Shown piece after piece: positions 53,530 to 62,383 of a stretch of DNA of 64,000 nucleotides. A program made the translations under genes and the position numbers. Location: the NCBI GenBank assembly GCA_963733395.1, contig CAVTCZ010000005.1:434001-498000 (forward strand), given 5' to 3'. Positions within the stretch are counted from its first letter, which is position 1; every line of letters begins with the position of its first letter. The stretch is from JADKAV01 sp963733395. Its GTDB lineage: Bacteria; Actinomycetota; Actinomycetes; S36-B12; UBA10799. The notes beneath the pieces are model-generated. The model saw nothing but the letters and a program-made list of their open reading frames with translations. It was not told the DNA's origin and searched no databases.

Positions 53530-55881
53530 ATGACCCAGCGCGATGTCCTGCCGGTCCCGGACGAGCCCTACGACGGACCCGTGTACGAGGACGCGAAGGA
53601 CCCGCGGGCCCAGTACGCGCCGATCACGCCTCTGCGGCCCCCCGCGGGCGCGCCCAATGTGCTCGTGATTCTGCTCGATGACGTCGGGTTCGGCGCCGCA
53701 AGCGCCTTCGGCGGCCCGTGCGAAACGCCGACTGCCGAGCGGCTGGCCGGGCGGGGCCTGTCCTACACGCGGTTCCACACCACAGCCCTGTGCGCCCCCA
53801 CCCGACAGGCGTTGCTCACCGGGCGCAACCACCATGCCGTCGGGATGGGTGCCATCACCGAGATCGCCACGTCGGCGCCCGGTTACACATCGGTGCGGCC
53901 GCAGGCGGCGGCTCCTCTGGCCGAGGTGCTGCGGCTCAACGGCTACGCCACGGGGCAGTTCGGCAAGTGCCACGAGATCCCCGTGTGGCAAACCAGCCCG
54001 GTGGGGCCCTTCGACGCGTGGCCCACGGGTGGGGGTGGCTTCGAGCACTTCTACGGATTCCTGGGTGGCGAGACCAACCAGTTCGCGCCGGCGCTCTATG
54101 AGGGCACCACACCCATCGAGCACGATGCCAGCGAGGACTACCACTTCACCGAGGACATGACCGACAAGGCGATCGCCTGGGTCCGCCAGTCATCTGCACT
54201 GGCGCCCGATCGCCCGTTCTTCCTGTACTTCGCGCCGGGGGCGACCCACGCCCCGCACCACGTCCCCCTGGAGTGGGCCGAGAAGTATCGCGGGGTCTTC
54301 GACGACGGTTGGGATGCGCTGCGCGAGCGCACCTTCGCCCGGCAGAAGGAGTTGGGTGTCATCCCCGCCGATGCCGAGTTGACCGCGCGCCACGACGAGA
54401 TCCCCGCCTGGGACGACATGCCCGAGCAGTTGAAGCCCGTCCTGGCGCGGCAGATGGAGGTCTACGCGGCCTTCCTGGAACACACCGACCACCACATCGG
54501 CCGCCTGATCGACGCACTGGATGATCTCGGAACGCTGGACAACACGTTGGTCGTCTACATCATCGGCGACAACGGAGCGTCGGCGGAGGGGCACATCAAC
54601 GGCTCGTTCAACGAGTACTTGTTCTTCAACGGGGCGGCTGCTTTGGAGACGCCGGAGTTCCTTGCCTCCCGGATCGACCAACTCGGCACGGTCGAGGCGT
54701 ACAACCACTTCTCGGTGGGCTGGGCGCACGCCATGGACACTCCGTACCAATGGACCAAGCAGGTCGCGTCCCACTGGGGTGGTGTGCGCAACGCTGCCGT
54801 CGTTCATTGGCCCGCCGGCATCCAGGCAACAGGCCAAGTGCGCAACCAGTTCCACCATGTCATCGACCTGGCCCCGACCATCCTCGACGCAGCGGGACTG
54901 CCGCACCCCAGCCAGGTCAATGGAGTGGCGCAGATGCCGCTGCACGGCGTGAGCATGCGCTACTCGTTCGATGCCGGCGATGCACCCGACCGTCATCACA
55001 CGCAGTACTTCGAGATCGGTGGGAACCGGGGCGTCTACCGGGATGGCTGGACCGCGGTCACCAAGCACGCCACGCCCTGGATCGCCATGGCCGAACTGCC
55101 CGACTTCGTCGATGACGTGTGGGAGTTGTACGGCCCTGACGACTGGACGCAGGCCAACGACCTGTCGTCGCAGATGCCTGAGAAGCTGCACGAACTGCAG
55201 CAGGTGTTCCTGGACGAGGCCCGGAAGTACAACGTCCTGCCTCTCGACGATCGCCGGGTGGAGCGTTTCGACGCCTCCATCGCCGGGCGCCCGGAACTGG
55301 TGCAAGGCCGGTCCCAGGTCTTCTACGGCGGCATGGGGCGGTTGACCGAGGCGAGCGTCATCAACACGAAGAACGTGTCCCACGCGATCGCCGCCGACGT
55401 CGTGGTTCCCGAAGGTGGCGCCTCCGGTGTGGTCATCTCGCAGGGTGGGGCCTTCGGCGGTTGGAGCCTCTATCTCAAGGACGATGGCGTTCCTGCCTAC
55501 TGCTACAACCTGCTCGGGCTGCGATCCACCAAGGTGGTCGGCTCAACGCCCCTGTCGGCCGGGCGGCACCGCGTGACTGTGGTGTTCGACTACGACGGCG
55601 GCGGGCCCGGTCTTGGAGCCGATGTCCGACTGCTCGTCGATGGCGACGACGTCGGCAGCGGCAGGCTCGAACGCACGGTACCGCTGGTCTTCTCGCTCGA
55701 TGAGACCTGCGATATCGGACGCGACAGCGGCCTTCCGGTCAGTGATGACTACACCCCGGAATCGAGTGCCTTCACCGGTAGCGTCGATGTGGTGCGCATC
55801 GATGTGGCCGAGGGTGCTGCCGACTTCAGTCACCTCATCGATCCCGAGCATCGGCTCGCGGTGGCCCTGGCACGTCAGTGA
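53530..55881 (+). CDS. Arylsulfatase (type I, formylglycine-dependent), AtsA-like
   Basis: The 783-residue enzyme hydrolyses sulfate esters. The metal site begins NVLVILLDDVGFG (Asp50, Asp51), and the nucleophile lies in HTTALCAPTRQALLTGRNHH: Cys88-x-Pro-x-Arg, the Cys that must be oxidised to formylglycine by a generating enzyme (not seen in this window). FFLYFAPGATHAPHHVPLEW and YIIGDNGASAEGHINGSFNE carry further ligands. The length and a C-terminal beta domain (VVISQGGAFGGWSLYLKDDG) match mycobacterial AtsA (about 787 residues). No signal peptide is visible, so the enzyme is probably cytoplasmic and works on imported sulfate esters, like PAS of Pseudomonas. It stands alone; no sulfate transporter is adjacent. 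Confidence 0.92.
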   Translation: MTQRDVLPVPDEPYDGPVYEDAKDPRAQYAPITPLRPPAGAPNVLVILLDDVGFGAASAFGGPCETPTAERLAGRGLSYTRFHTTALCAPTRQALLTGRNHHAVGMGAITEIATSAPGYTSVRPQAAAPLAEVLRLNGYATGQFGKCHEIPVWQTSPVGPFDAWPTGGGGFEHFYGFLGGETNQFAPALYEGTTPIEHDASEDYHFTEDMTDKAIAWVRQSSALAPDRPFFLYFAPGATHAPHHVPLEWAEKYRGVFDDGWDALRERTFARQKELGVIPADAELTARHDEIPAWDDMPEQLKPVLARQMEVYAAFLEHTDHHIGRLIDALDDLGTLDNTLVVYIIGDNGASAEGHINGSFNEYLFFNGAAALETPEFLASRIDQLGTVEAYNHFSVGWAHAMDTPYQWTKQVASHWGGVRNAAVVHWPAGIQATGQVRNQFHHVIDLAPTILDAAGLPHPSQVNGVAQMPLHGVSMRYSFDAGDAPDRHHTQYFEIGGNRGVYRDGWTAVTKHATPWIAMAELPDFVDDVWELYGPDDWTQANDLSSQMPEKLHELQQVFLDEARKYNVLPLDDRRVERFDASIAGRPELVQGRSQVFYGGMGRLTEASVINTKNVSHAIAADVVVPEGGASGVVISQGGAFGGWSLYLKDDGVPAYCYNLLGLRSTKVVGSTPLSAGRHRVTVVFDYDGGGPGLGADVRLLVDGDDVGSGRLERTVPLVFSLDETCDIGRDSGLPVSDDYTPESSAFTGSVDVVRIDVAEGAADFSHLIDPEHRLAVALARQ

Positions 55882-56071
55882 TCCGTGGTATGGCCTTGCC
55901 CGGCGCCGATGACTCCCATGTCCAACTCCCTCGCGTGAATGGCGTCCCGATGTCGCTCTCTACCCGAGCGTCGATCTCGTAATCCGTCCGCGACATCATC
56001 TCCTGCGTCGCCGTTCTCGCCGGTGACTCCATGCGGCCGTGTCAGCCGGTCGCGGCGCCTAGGATCGAGAT

Positions 56072-57736
56072 GTGGGACTGCGCGAATCTAACATCGACCA
56101 ACTCGACGGCGGCATCTTCGACGTACTGATCGTCGGGGGTGGGATCAATGGCGCGGTGTCGGCGGCTGCCCTGGCCTCAAGAGGCGCCCGCGTGGCGGTG
56201 ATCGATCGGGGGGATTTCGCGGCGTTCACCTCGATGCAGTCGAGCAACCTGGTGTGGGGTGGTTTCAAGTACCTCGAGAACTACGAGATCAAGCTTGTGC
56301 GGAACCTGTGCAAGTCCCGCAACCACCTGATCAAGGCCTATCCGCAGAACCTCAAGGAGATCAGGTTCATGGCGGCCTTGGATGAGAACTCGCCGTTCTC
56401 GCCCGTCTTCGCCGGTATGGGCGCGACCGCCTATTGGGTGATCGGCAACGGCTTCACCAAGCCACCCAAGGTGCTCAGTCGCGAGAAGATCGCACAGCGC
56501 GAGCCGATCGTGCGCACCGACAACCTGCTGGGCGGGATCGAGTACTCCGACGCCTACATCGTCGACAACGACTCCCGATTCGTGTTCGGCTTCATCCGCT
56601 CCGCCCTGAACTCCGGGGCCACCTGCGCCAACTACGTTTCCTTCGAGTCGGCCAGGCGGGTGGGTGACCGCTGGCACGTGCGGATGCGGGACACGGACAC
56701 CGGGGCGGAGTTCTCCGCCACTACGAAGATCATCATCAACGCCTCCGGGCCGTTCGTCGATCCGATCAATGCGGCGCACAGCGTCAGCACCAAGCACAAG
56801 ATCGTGTTCTCCAAAGGCATCCACCTGATCGTGCCGCGACTGTCCAAGCAGCAGCGGGTGCTTGCATTCTTCGACGACACCCAGCGGCTGTTCTACGTGA
56901 TTCCCATGGGGACCCGTTCCATGATCGGGACGACCGACGAACGGGTCAGCGACCCGGTCACCGACGTCACCAACGAGGACCGCGACTTCCTGCTCAACCA
57001 GATCAACGAACGCCTCGACCTGGAGACGCCGTTGACTCCGCGCGACATCATCTCCACCCGCAGCGGGGTCCGGCCCTTGGTGGTGGAGACGGACAACACC
57101 ACGTCCGACCAGACGGATTGGACCTCACTGTCGCGCAAGCACGCGATCGAGGTCGATGCCGCACGCTCCTGGGTGACCGTCTTCGGCGGCAAGCTCACCG
57201 ACTGCGTGAACATCGGGAACGAGGTCAGCGCCCTGGTCAAGAAACTCGGCGTCCCGCTGACCAAGGACAAGAAGTCCTGGTACGGCGAGCCGCCGAAGGC
57301 CACGCGCGAGGAGTTCCTGCGGCAGGCCCGGCTGATGGGACTGGATCACATCACGACCAGAGCGAGCTTCGAGACCCTCTCGACGCGTCTGTGGCGGCGG
57401 TACGGGCTGCGGGCCTTCGCCATGCTGGAGGCGCTGCGCGACGACCCCACCATGGCCGACGACATCATCGAGGACGCCGACTACGTGCGGGTGGAACTGT
57501 ATTACGCCGCGAAGACCGAGATGATCACCAAGCTCGACGACTTCCTGCGCCGGCGCAGCAAGATCGCCCTGGTGCTCGACCACGACGAGGTCCGCGACGC
57601 CGACGGCATCCACGAGGCCTGTGAGCTGCTGTTCGGTGAGGACGCCCAACGCCGCTTCGACGAGTACTTCACTGAGGAGCGCAGGGAACAGTTGCAGGCC
57701 TACCGGCAGCCAAGCGAGTCCTTCCCCGAGGGCTGA
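56072..57736 (+). CDS. glpD: FAD-dependent glycerol-3-phosphate dehydrogenase
   Basis: The 554-residue enzyme oxidises glycerol-3-phosphate to dihydroxyacetone phosphate at the membrane, passing electrons to quinone. FDVLIVGGGINGAVSAAALA is the FAD dinucleotide-binding motif, and SMQSSNLVWGGFKYLENYEI matches the GlpD signature (S-x-x-SS-x-L-x-xGG-x-RYL) with Phe-Lys in place of the usual Arg-Tyr. LFYVIPMGTRSMIGTTDERV contributes Arg and Thr that bind the substrate phosphate, and WVTVFGGKLTDCVNIGNEVS is the second signature. The usual C-terminal helical domain is present (YYAAKTEMITKLDDFLRRRS). The GTG at 56072 is the best start. The gene precedes the convergent universal stress protein. Growth on glycerol or lipid turnover is the likely role. 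Confidence 0.9.
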   Translation: MGLRESNIDQLDGGIFDVLIVGGGINGAVSAAALASRGARVAVIDRGDFAAFTSMQSSNLVWGGFKYLENYEIKLVRNLCKSRNHLIKAYPQNLKEIRFMAALDENSPFSPVFAGMGATAYWVIGNGFTKPPKVLSREKIAQREPIVRTDNLLGGIEYSDAYIVDNDSRFVFGFIRSALNSGATCANYVSFESARRVGDRWHVRMRDTDTGAEFSATTKIIINASGPFVDPINAAHSVSTKHKIVFSKGIHLIVPRLSKQQRVLAFFDDTQRLFYVIPMGTRSMIGTTDERVSDPVTDVTNEDRDFLLNQINERLDLETPLTPRDIISTRSGVRPLVVETDNTTSDQTDWTSLSRKHAIEVDAARSWVTVFGGKLTDCVNIGNEVSALVKKLGVPLTKDKKSWYGEPPKATREEFLRQARLMGLDHITTRASFETLSTRLWRRYGLRAFAMLEALRDDPTMADDIIEDADYVRVELYYAAKTEMITKLDDFLRRRSKIALVLDHDEVRDADGIHEACELLFGEDAQRRFDEYFTEERREQLQAYRQPSESFPEG

Positions 57737-57868
57737 TCGTCGATCGCGGCGGGGGCGCTGCGCCGGGCGTAGGGTCGTAGCCTCGGACCCCGCGGTGCTG
57801 CCAGGGTCGCACGGACACACGATTCTCCCGTTGCGTCATTCCGCCGGCAATGTCCGGTGGACGCGCCG

Positions 57869-58737
57869 TCAGGGCTGATCGGGATCGTAGTCGCGCGGGA
57901 CCACGATCATCGGAACCGGCAGGACCCGCATGAGCTTGGTCGCCGTTCGTCCGAGGAAGAGTCGTCTCGGTTGAGCCAGCCGGCTGGATCCGACCATCAC
58001 GATCTCGCTTCCGGAGAACTCCAGCGCGTTCACGGCCTCGACCAGCGTGCTGCCGTGTCCCACAACAGTGGTGACCGGGCACTCGGCGGGGAGCTCCTCA
58101 GCCGCCTTCTGCGCAATGGTCGAGATGTGGAGCTCTGCGAGTTCCCCCCACTCCTGGCGCCGCTCCTCGGATCCATCCTCGCCGAGCGCCACCAGCGACA
58201 TGAGTCGCAGCGGGACCTTCCACTCGGCTGCTGCTTGAATCGCGAATCTCACGATGGCTTCGTGGCCTTCCCGAACCCCTGTGGCGCAGGTGATCCGGGT
58301 GATGGCCGGCTGGGCCTCGTATTCCGCAGGAGTGAGAGCCACGGGCACGGAGCGGAATGCAGCAGTGCGTCGGCGATGCTCCCGAGACGGACGTGATGCG
58401 ATGTGCCGACCACGATCATGCCGGCGCCGCCGCCCTGACCGGACTCCTCCGCCTTCTCCATGAGGCCTTCGCTGATCGACTCCGCGTTCACCAGGTGCCC
58501 CTCGGCCGGCACGTCCGCCGGCACATGGGAGAGGCCGTCGGCCAGCCATTCGCCGGCCTGCTTGCGCAGTTCGGTGTTGTACGCGTGATCGGGTGAGTAC
58601 ATGTGGAACGTCGGCGCGTCGTCCGGAAGCACCACGACCAGGTCGAGGCTGGCCCCCGATGACCGGGCCAAAGTGGACGCCAGGTTGATGCCGTCTATAC
58701 CGCGCTGCTGGGGCCCGTACCCGACGATGTACCTCAT
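57869..58737 (-). CDS. Tandem universal stress protein, one frameshift
   Basis: The first UspA domain begins MRYIVGYGPQQRGIDGINLA and contains the ATP-binding segment GAGMIVVGTSHHVRLGSIAD (Gly-x2-Gly-like pattern G-T-S...G-S). Near 58348 the frame slips; the rest reads SVPVALTPAEYEAQPAITRI, ALEFSGSEIVMVGSSRLAQP and RVLPVPMIVVPRDYDPDQP, the second Usp domain with its GSSR loop. One base restored gives a normal two-domain protein of about 289 residues. The unshifted first part ends early (QGFGKATKPS). These proteins bind ATP and adapt cells to stress, and are often paired with transporters: the divergent APC permease starts 61 bases away, so the two may share regulation. Confidence 0.85.
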
Positions 58738-58797
58738 AAATACGTAATCTAGCCGTCCGAAGCCCTATGTTGAGGCGGTGAGAGTAAGCGATACCGG

Positions 58798-60225
58798 ATG
58801 GAGTCCCACATGACCGCCGAAGGTACGACGAACGCCACGTCTGAAACCGGTAAGTCCTCCCACTTGGTGCGGACGCTGGGCTTGTGGGCGATCGTCGGTC
58901 TCGGACTGGGATACATGACTCCCACCGTGGTGTTCGACACCTTCGGAATCGTGTCGGAAGAGACCGGTGGTGTCGTCCCAACCTCCTACCTCATGGCTCT
59001 CGTGGTGATGCTGTTCACGGCGATCAGTTACGGACGGATGACCCGCGTCTTCCCCTCCGCCGGCTCGGCCTACACGTACACCTCGGCGACCATGAGCCCG
59101 AACCTGGGATTCCTGATCGGCTGGGCGGCACTGCTGGACTACCTGCTGCTTCCCCTGGTCAATGCGCTCATCATCCGCAGTTACATGTACTCGTTCTTCC
59201 CGGAGGCACCGGCCTGGATCTGGGTGGTCGTCTACGTTGCCGTGATCACCACCATGTGTCTGGTCAGCATGACCAACACGTCACGGGTGAACATGGTGCT
59301 GGTCACATTCTGCGTCGTCCTGATCGGGGTCTTCTTCCTCCTGTCGATCAGGGCCTTGATGAACGGGGTGGGCAACGGCACCATCTTCTCGATGGACCCG
59401 GCCTGGCACGGGGGCGTTGATCTGGGACTGGTGATCACGGGTGCGACGATCGTGGCCTTCTCCTTCATCGGGTTCGACGCGATCACCATGTACACCGAGG
59501 AGGCGAAGGAGCCGTCCCTGGTGCCTAGAGCCATCATGCTGGCGCTGCTGATCGGCGGTGGGATCTTCTTCGCCGCCGCGTGGTTCACGCAGTCGATGTT
59601 CCCGGATGTCTCCAACTTCAGCCAGGAATCCCTTGAGAACAGCGCCCTGCCGGAGATCGCCTACAACGTCGGCGGGCAGGCGTTTAAAATCCTGCTGACC
59701 TCGGCGGCATTCGCAGCCACGATGGCCTCCAGCCTCGCGTCCCACTCCTCGGTCTCACGGTTGCTCTACGTCATGGGACGCAACGGCCGCGGCCCGGCCT
59801 CCCGCTTCTTCGGATACGTGCATCCGACCTTCCGCACGCCGGCATATGCCATCGTCTTCGTGGGTCTGGTCTCGCTGCTCGCGATCTCGTTCAACCTGGA
59901 CTTCGTCGCCTCGCTGATCAACTTCGGGGCCCTGATCGCGTTCACCTTCGTCAACCTGACAGTGATCGTCTACTTCGCCTACCGCCAACGCGAGATCCAC
60001 AGCGCACGCGACATCTTCCGGAACCTCGTGCTACCGGGGATCGGAGTGGCGCTCACCGTGCTGCTGTGGGTCTACCTGTCGGCCGAGTCCACCCGGTACG
60101 GCATGATCTGGTTCGCCATCGGGGTCGTCGTCCTTCTGTGGATCACGCGGTTCTTGCGCAAGCCTTTGACCATCAACATGGGCGAGGACTTGGCTGAGGA
60201 GCCAGTGCAACCGAAGGTCGAGTAG
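58798..60225 (+). CDS. APC-family amino acid permease
   Basis: The 475-residue protein has 12 hydrophobic helices and the APC first-helix motif (TLGLWAIVGLGLGYMTPTVV), then SYGRMTRVFPSAGSAYTYTS (the SAGSxY loop near the substrate site), FSFIGFDAITMYTEEAKEPS (helix 6 FxGFDA, EE-AKEP) and ASHSSVSRLLYVMGRNGRGP. The strong SAGS/EEA-K motifs place it with amino acid or polyamine exchangers of the AAE/LAT type. The substrate cannot be fixed. The ATG at 58798 (MESHMTAEGTT) or the one at 58810 is used. The gene is followed at once by the DUF222-HNH unit. It is divergent from a universal stress protein; a GlpD gene lies beyond. Confidence 0.9.
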   Translation: MESHMTAEGTTNATSETGKSSHLVRTLGLWAIVGLGLGYMTPTVVFDTFGIVSEETGGVVPTSYLMALVVMLFTAISYGRMTRVFPSAGSAYTYTSATMSPNLGFLIGWAALLDYLLLPLVNALIIRSYMYSFFPEAPAWIWVVVYVAVITTMCLVSMTNTSRVNMVLVTFCVVLIGVFFLLSIRALMNGVGNGTIFSMDPAWHGGVDLGLVITGATIVAFSFIGFDAITMYTEEAKEPSLVPRAIMLALLIGGGIFFAAAWFTQSMFPDVSNFSQESLENSALPEIAYNVGGQAFKILLTSAAFAATMASSLASHSSVSRLLYVMGRNGRGPASRFFGYVHPTFRTPAYAIVFVGLVSLLAISFNLDFVASLINFGALIAFTFVNLTVIVYFAYRQREIHSARDIFRNLVLPGIGVALTVLLWVYLSAESTRYGMIWFAIGVVVLLWITRFLRKPLTINMGEDLAEEPVQPKVE

Positions 60226-60241
60226 CCGGCGCGTACGACCG

Positions 60242-61489
60242 ACGCCGGTGTCCCGATCGGTCGGGGCTGTCGGGATGGGTGCGGTTCGTGCCGCCTGGGT
60301 GGCGGCGGGTGCGGACTACGGGTCGTCGAGGCTGGTGTGGAAGATGTGGCCGCGGGGGCTGGTCCATTCCAGGGTGGCGCCGGGGTGCATGCGGACGGTC
60401 CAGCCGGTGTGGGTTTTCAGCCGGTGGTGGTAGCGGCACAGCGCGGCCAGGTTGGATTCCTGGGTGGGTCTGCCGGCGGGGTGGGGGATCACGTGGTCCA
60501 GGTCGCAATGCATCGCGGGCCGGCGGCAGCCGGGGAACCGGCAGTGCCGGTCGCGGGCGCGCACCCAGCGGGCCAGCCCGGCCGCGGGCCGGTAGCCGCG
60601 CGACGGGGGCGGCGCGGTGAGGTCGATCAGCTGGGCGTGCTGGCACAGGTCCGCGGTGTGGTGGGGGCTGAGCGGGCCGTGGCCGGCCAGTTCCGGGCCG
60701 CCGGGGGTGAGCAGCACCTGCACCGGGACCGGCTGGCCCAGGTCCAGCCCGGTCAGGCGGGCCACGAGCAGGTCGGCGCGGGCCGGGTCGATGCCGCCTT
60801 CGATGTTCGCGGCGCCGGCGACCAGCGCGTTCCAGCAGGCCTGCGCCTCCTCGGCGGACAGGTAGGCGCCGAGGGTGGCCATGCCGTCGGTGTCCGGGGT
60901 GATCCACACCCGCCGGGCCCGGACCGCTTTCTTCCGGCGGCGCTGCACCGCGGCCGGGTCGATCGCGGCGACCCGGCGGGCCAGCCAGGCCCGCACCTGG
61001 GCGCGGGTATGCCCAGACGCGTAGCCGATCGCCTGGTCGGCCAGCCGCACCCGCACGCCCGGGTCCAGTTCGCAGGTGCCATAGGCGATCTCCTGGGCCT
61101 TGGGCAGATCCAGCCGGCCGGTGCGTAAGGCGGCCAGCACACCGGGCAGTTCGGTGCACAGGGCCTGGGCCAGGTCCACCCGGGCGGCGGCGGCACCGGT
61201 GGACCAGTGCAGGCTGGTGGCGATCTCGGCCGGGGCCGGGTCGACCAGCCGGCCGGTCGGGTCCAGCAACGCCGGCTGCTCGCAGGCGACCTGCTCCACG
61301 GCCTCCAGCTGGCGGGCATGCGCCCAGGCGATCACCGACTCCGCGGCCGCAGCCACCTCCAGCGGGTCGGCGGCAGGCAGCAGCATCACCTCGACCGCCG
61401 CCACCACCAACTCCTCCATACCCCCCACGCTACGAAGAGGGGTACGACATTTCTGACCCACCCGCAGCACCCTGGGGACAACCCCGGCG
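60242..61489 (-). mobile_element. 13E12-like repeat unit, copy 2 (intact DUF222-HNH)
   Basis: This unit is the counterpart of 38237-39490: coding region, 3' hairpin (TCCCGATCGGTCGGGGCTGT from 60251) and 5' flank (CCTGGGGACAACCCCGGCG ending 61489) are shared, and similarity ends sharply at both sides. No terminal repeats or target duplications are seen. It is the only intact coding copy in the window. Confidence 0.75.
60316..61419 (-). CDS. DUF222 / HNH endonuclease (13E12 family)
   Basis: The 367-residue product starts MEELVVAAVEVMLLPAADPL, continues through a helical DUF222 domain (VACEQPALLDPTGRLVDPAP, LPKAQEIAYGTCELDPGVRV, AAVQRRRKKAVRARRVWITP, WNALVAGAANIEGGIDPARA) and ends with a zinc/HNH module: RDRHCRFPGCRRPAMHCDLD (Cys pairs), DHVIPHPAGRPTQESNLAAL and CRYHHRLKTHTGWTVRMHPG. 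The His-Asn-His order with two Cys pairs fits an active HNH nuclease of the 13E12 repeat family, abundant in actinobacteria and of unknown biological role. The ATG at 61419 has GGGGGGT directly before it, and the region upstream of it is the same in both copies. A longer frame to 61674 runs into the flanking sequence and is rejected. Confidence 0.88.
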   Translation of the reverse strand: MEELVVAAVEVMLLPAADPLEVAAAAESVIAWAHARQLEAVEQVACEQPALLDPTGRLVDPAPAEIATSLHWSTGAAAARVDLAQALCTELPGVLAALRTGRLDLPKAQEIAYGTCELDPGVRVRLADQAIGYASGHTRAQVRAWLARRVAAIDPAAVQRRRKKAVRARRVWITPDTDGMATLGAYLSAEEAQACWNALVAGAANIEGGIDPARADLLVARLTGLDLGQPVPVQVLLTPGGPELAGHGPLSPHHTADLCQHAQLIDLTAPPPSRGYRPAAGLARWVRARDRHCRFPGCRRPAMHCDLDHVIPHPAGRPTQESNLAALCRYHHRLKTHTGWTVRMHPGATLEWTSPRGHIFHTSLDDP

Positions 61490-61557
61490 GGGCACCTCGC
61501 CCGCCCTGGTCGGTGTGCAATCACGACCCACGGCCGCTGTTCACGTCGGGTTGAGAC

Positions 61558-61664
61558 ATGCCACGATCCTGAATGTCGATGACGACGTTCTGTGCGCGGC
61601 GAGGCAGTGGGCAGCCGTCGAGGGGTCTCCGACGGATTCGACCGCTCCGGTTGGTAGGCAGTGA
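61558..61664 (+). pseudogene. Relic of a VapB-type antitoxin gene
   Basis: ATG at 61558, then a one-base loss in codon 2; the following frame reads TILNVDDDVLCAARQWAAVE then GSPTDST and stops at 61664. This closely matches TTLNVDDDVLLAARQRAAVE of the VapB at the window end (63918). The C-terminal half, which should neutralise the toxin, is absent. It lies 68 bases from the end of the HNH unit, so its loss may be linked to that element. Confidence 0.75.
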
Positions 61665-61708
61665 CTCCCCGCACGCGCGCACCGGCTACACCGGCAGGTG
61701 ACTGCTCC

Positions 61709-62098
61709 TCACGCTGCGGTCAGGTCGGTCCTGGCGAAGTCATCCCCGACGAACAGCAGTGGGGCCTGATGGGTGATGGCCGCGGCGTAGGACATGCAGT
61801 CGCCGTAGTTGAGGTTCGCGGGGTGTCGCCCGCGTCCGAACCGGCGCCAGGCCTCAGCGGCCACGTGCGCCTGCTCGGCGGTGAACGCCACCACGTCGAT
61901 CTCGGCAGCACGCATCGCAGCCTGCAGATTCAGCACGCCGCGGGGACCCAGTCGGGCCTCGGCGACGATGCTCGCCTCCAAGAATGTGGGAGCGCCAATA
62001 AGTGTTCGGGGCGAGTTCTCGAGTGCGTCCGCCACACGTTCGGACTCAGGCTCGCCCAGCAGGAGGCAGAGCAGTGCCGAGGAGTCGACCACCATCAT
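61709..62098 (-). CDS. vapC: VapC-like PIN-domain toxin
   Basis: The 129-residue protein is a PIN-domain ribonuclease: MMVVDSSALLCLLLGEPESE carries the first catalytic Asp, TFLEASIVAEARLGPRG the Glu, LNYGDCMSYAAAITHQAPLL the third acidic site (GDxxxYA) and LLFVGDDFARTDLTAA the fourth. VapC toxins cleave tRNA or rRNA and are held inactive by VapB. The start overlaps the vapB stop (ATGATGA; ATG at 62098 or 62095), giving translational coupling, the normal order antitoxin then toxin. No other partner is adjacent. The target RNA is unknown. Confidence 0.93.
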   Translation of the reverse strand: MMVVDSSALLCLLLGEPESERVADALENSPRTLIGAPTFLEASIVAEARLGPRGVLNLQAAMRAAEIDVVAFTAEQAHVAAEAWRRFGRGRHPANLNYGDCMSYAAAITHQAPLLFVGDDFARTDLTAA

Positions 62099-62337
62099 GG
62101 CTGAGCGATCTCCTGCTCGAACCCCAGGATCTCCTCCTCGGGACGGGTGTCGAGCCGAGGGAGTTCGCGACCCTCGGCCGCGATGGCCAGCAGTCGGTCC
62201 TTGATGCCGCTGCGACGCAACGCTCGCAGACGCAGGCGCAGGGACTCTGTCACGGCCTCGGTGATGCTCTCCCCGGTGAGGGCGGCGACCTCGCGGGCGA
62301 GCACATCCGCCTCGGGGCTCTTGATGCTCAGTGCCAT
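62095..62337 (-). CDS. vapB: VapB-like antitoxin
   Basis: The 80-residue protein has the N-terminal DNA-binding fold of the PSK/VapB (Rv0623-like) type: MALSIKSPEADVLAREVAAL and TGESITEAVTESLRLRLRAL, with the second helix typical of antitoxins that bind their own promoter. The C-terminal half (DTRPEEEILGFEQEIAQP) is acidic and would wrap the VapC toxin. It is followed directly by vapC (4-base overlap). The start ATG at 62337 is preceded by TAGATAGAATCG, a low-GC region likely to be the promoter and operator. This is a complete VapBC pair. Confidence 0.92.
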   Translation of the reverse strand: MALSIKSPEADVLAREVAALTGESITEAVTESLRLRLRALRRSGIKDRLLAIAAEGRELPRLDTRPEEEILGFEQEIAQP

Positions 62338-62383
62338 GCATCGATTCTATCTAGGATGCCGCACGTCTAGAAAGGCCGAAATC

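Noticed and set aside
60316..61674. Longer HNH protein starting at 61674
   Set aside because: The upstream part is specific to this locus, overlaps the VapB relic on the other strand and is not shared with copy 1; the conserved start is at 61419.
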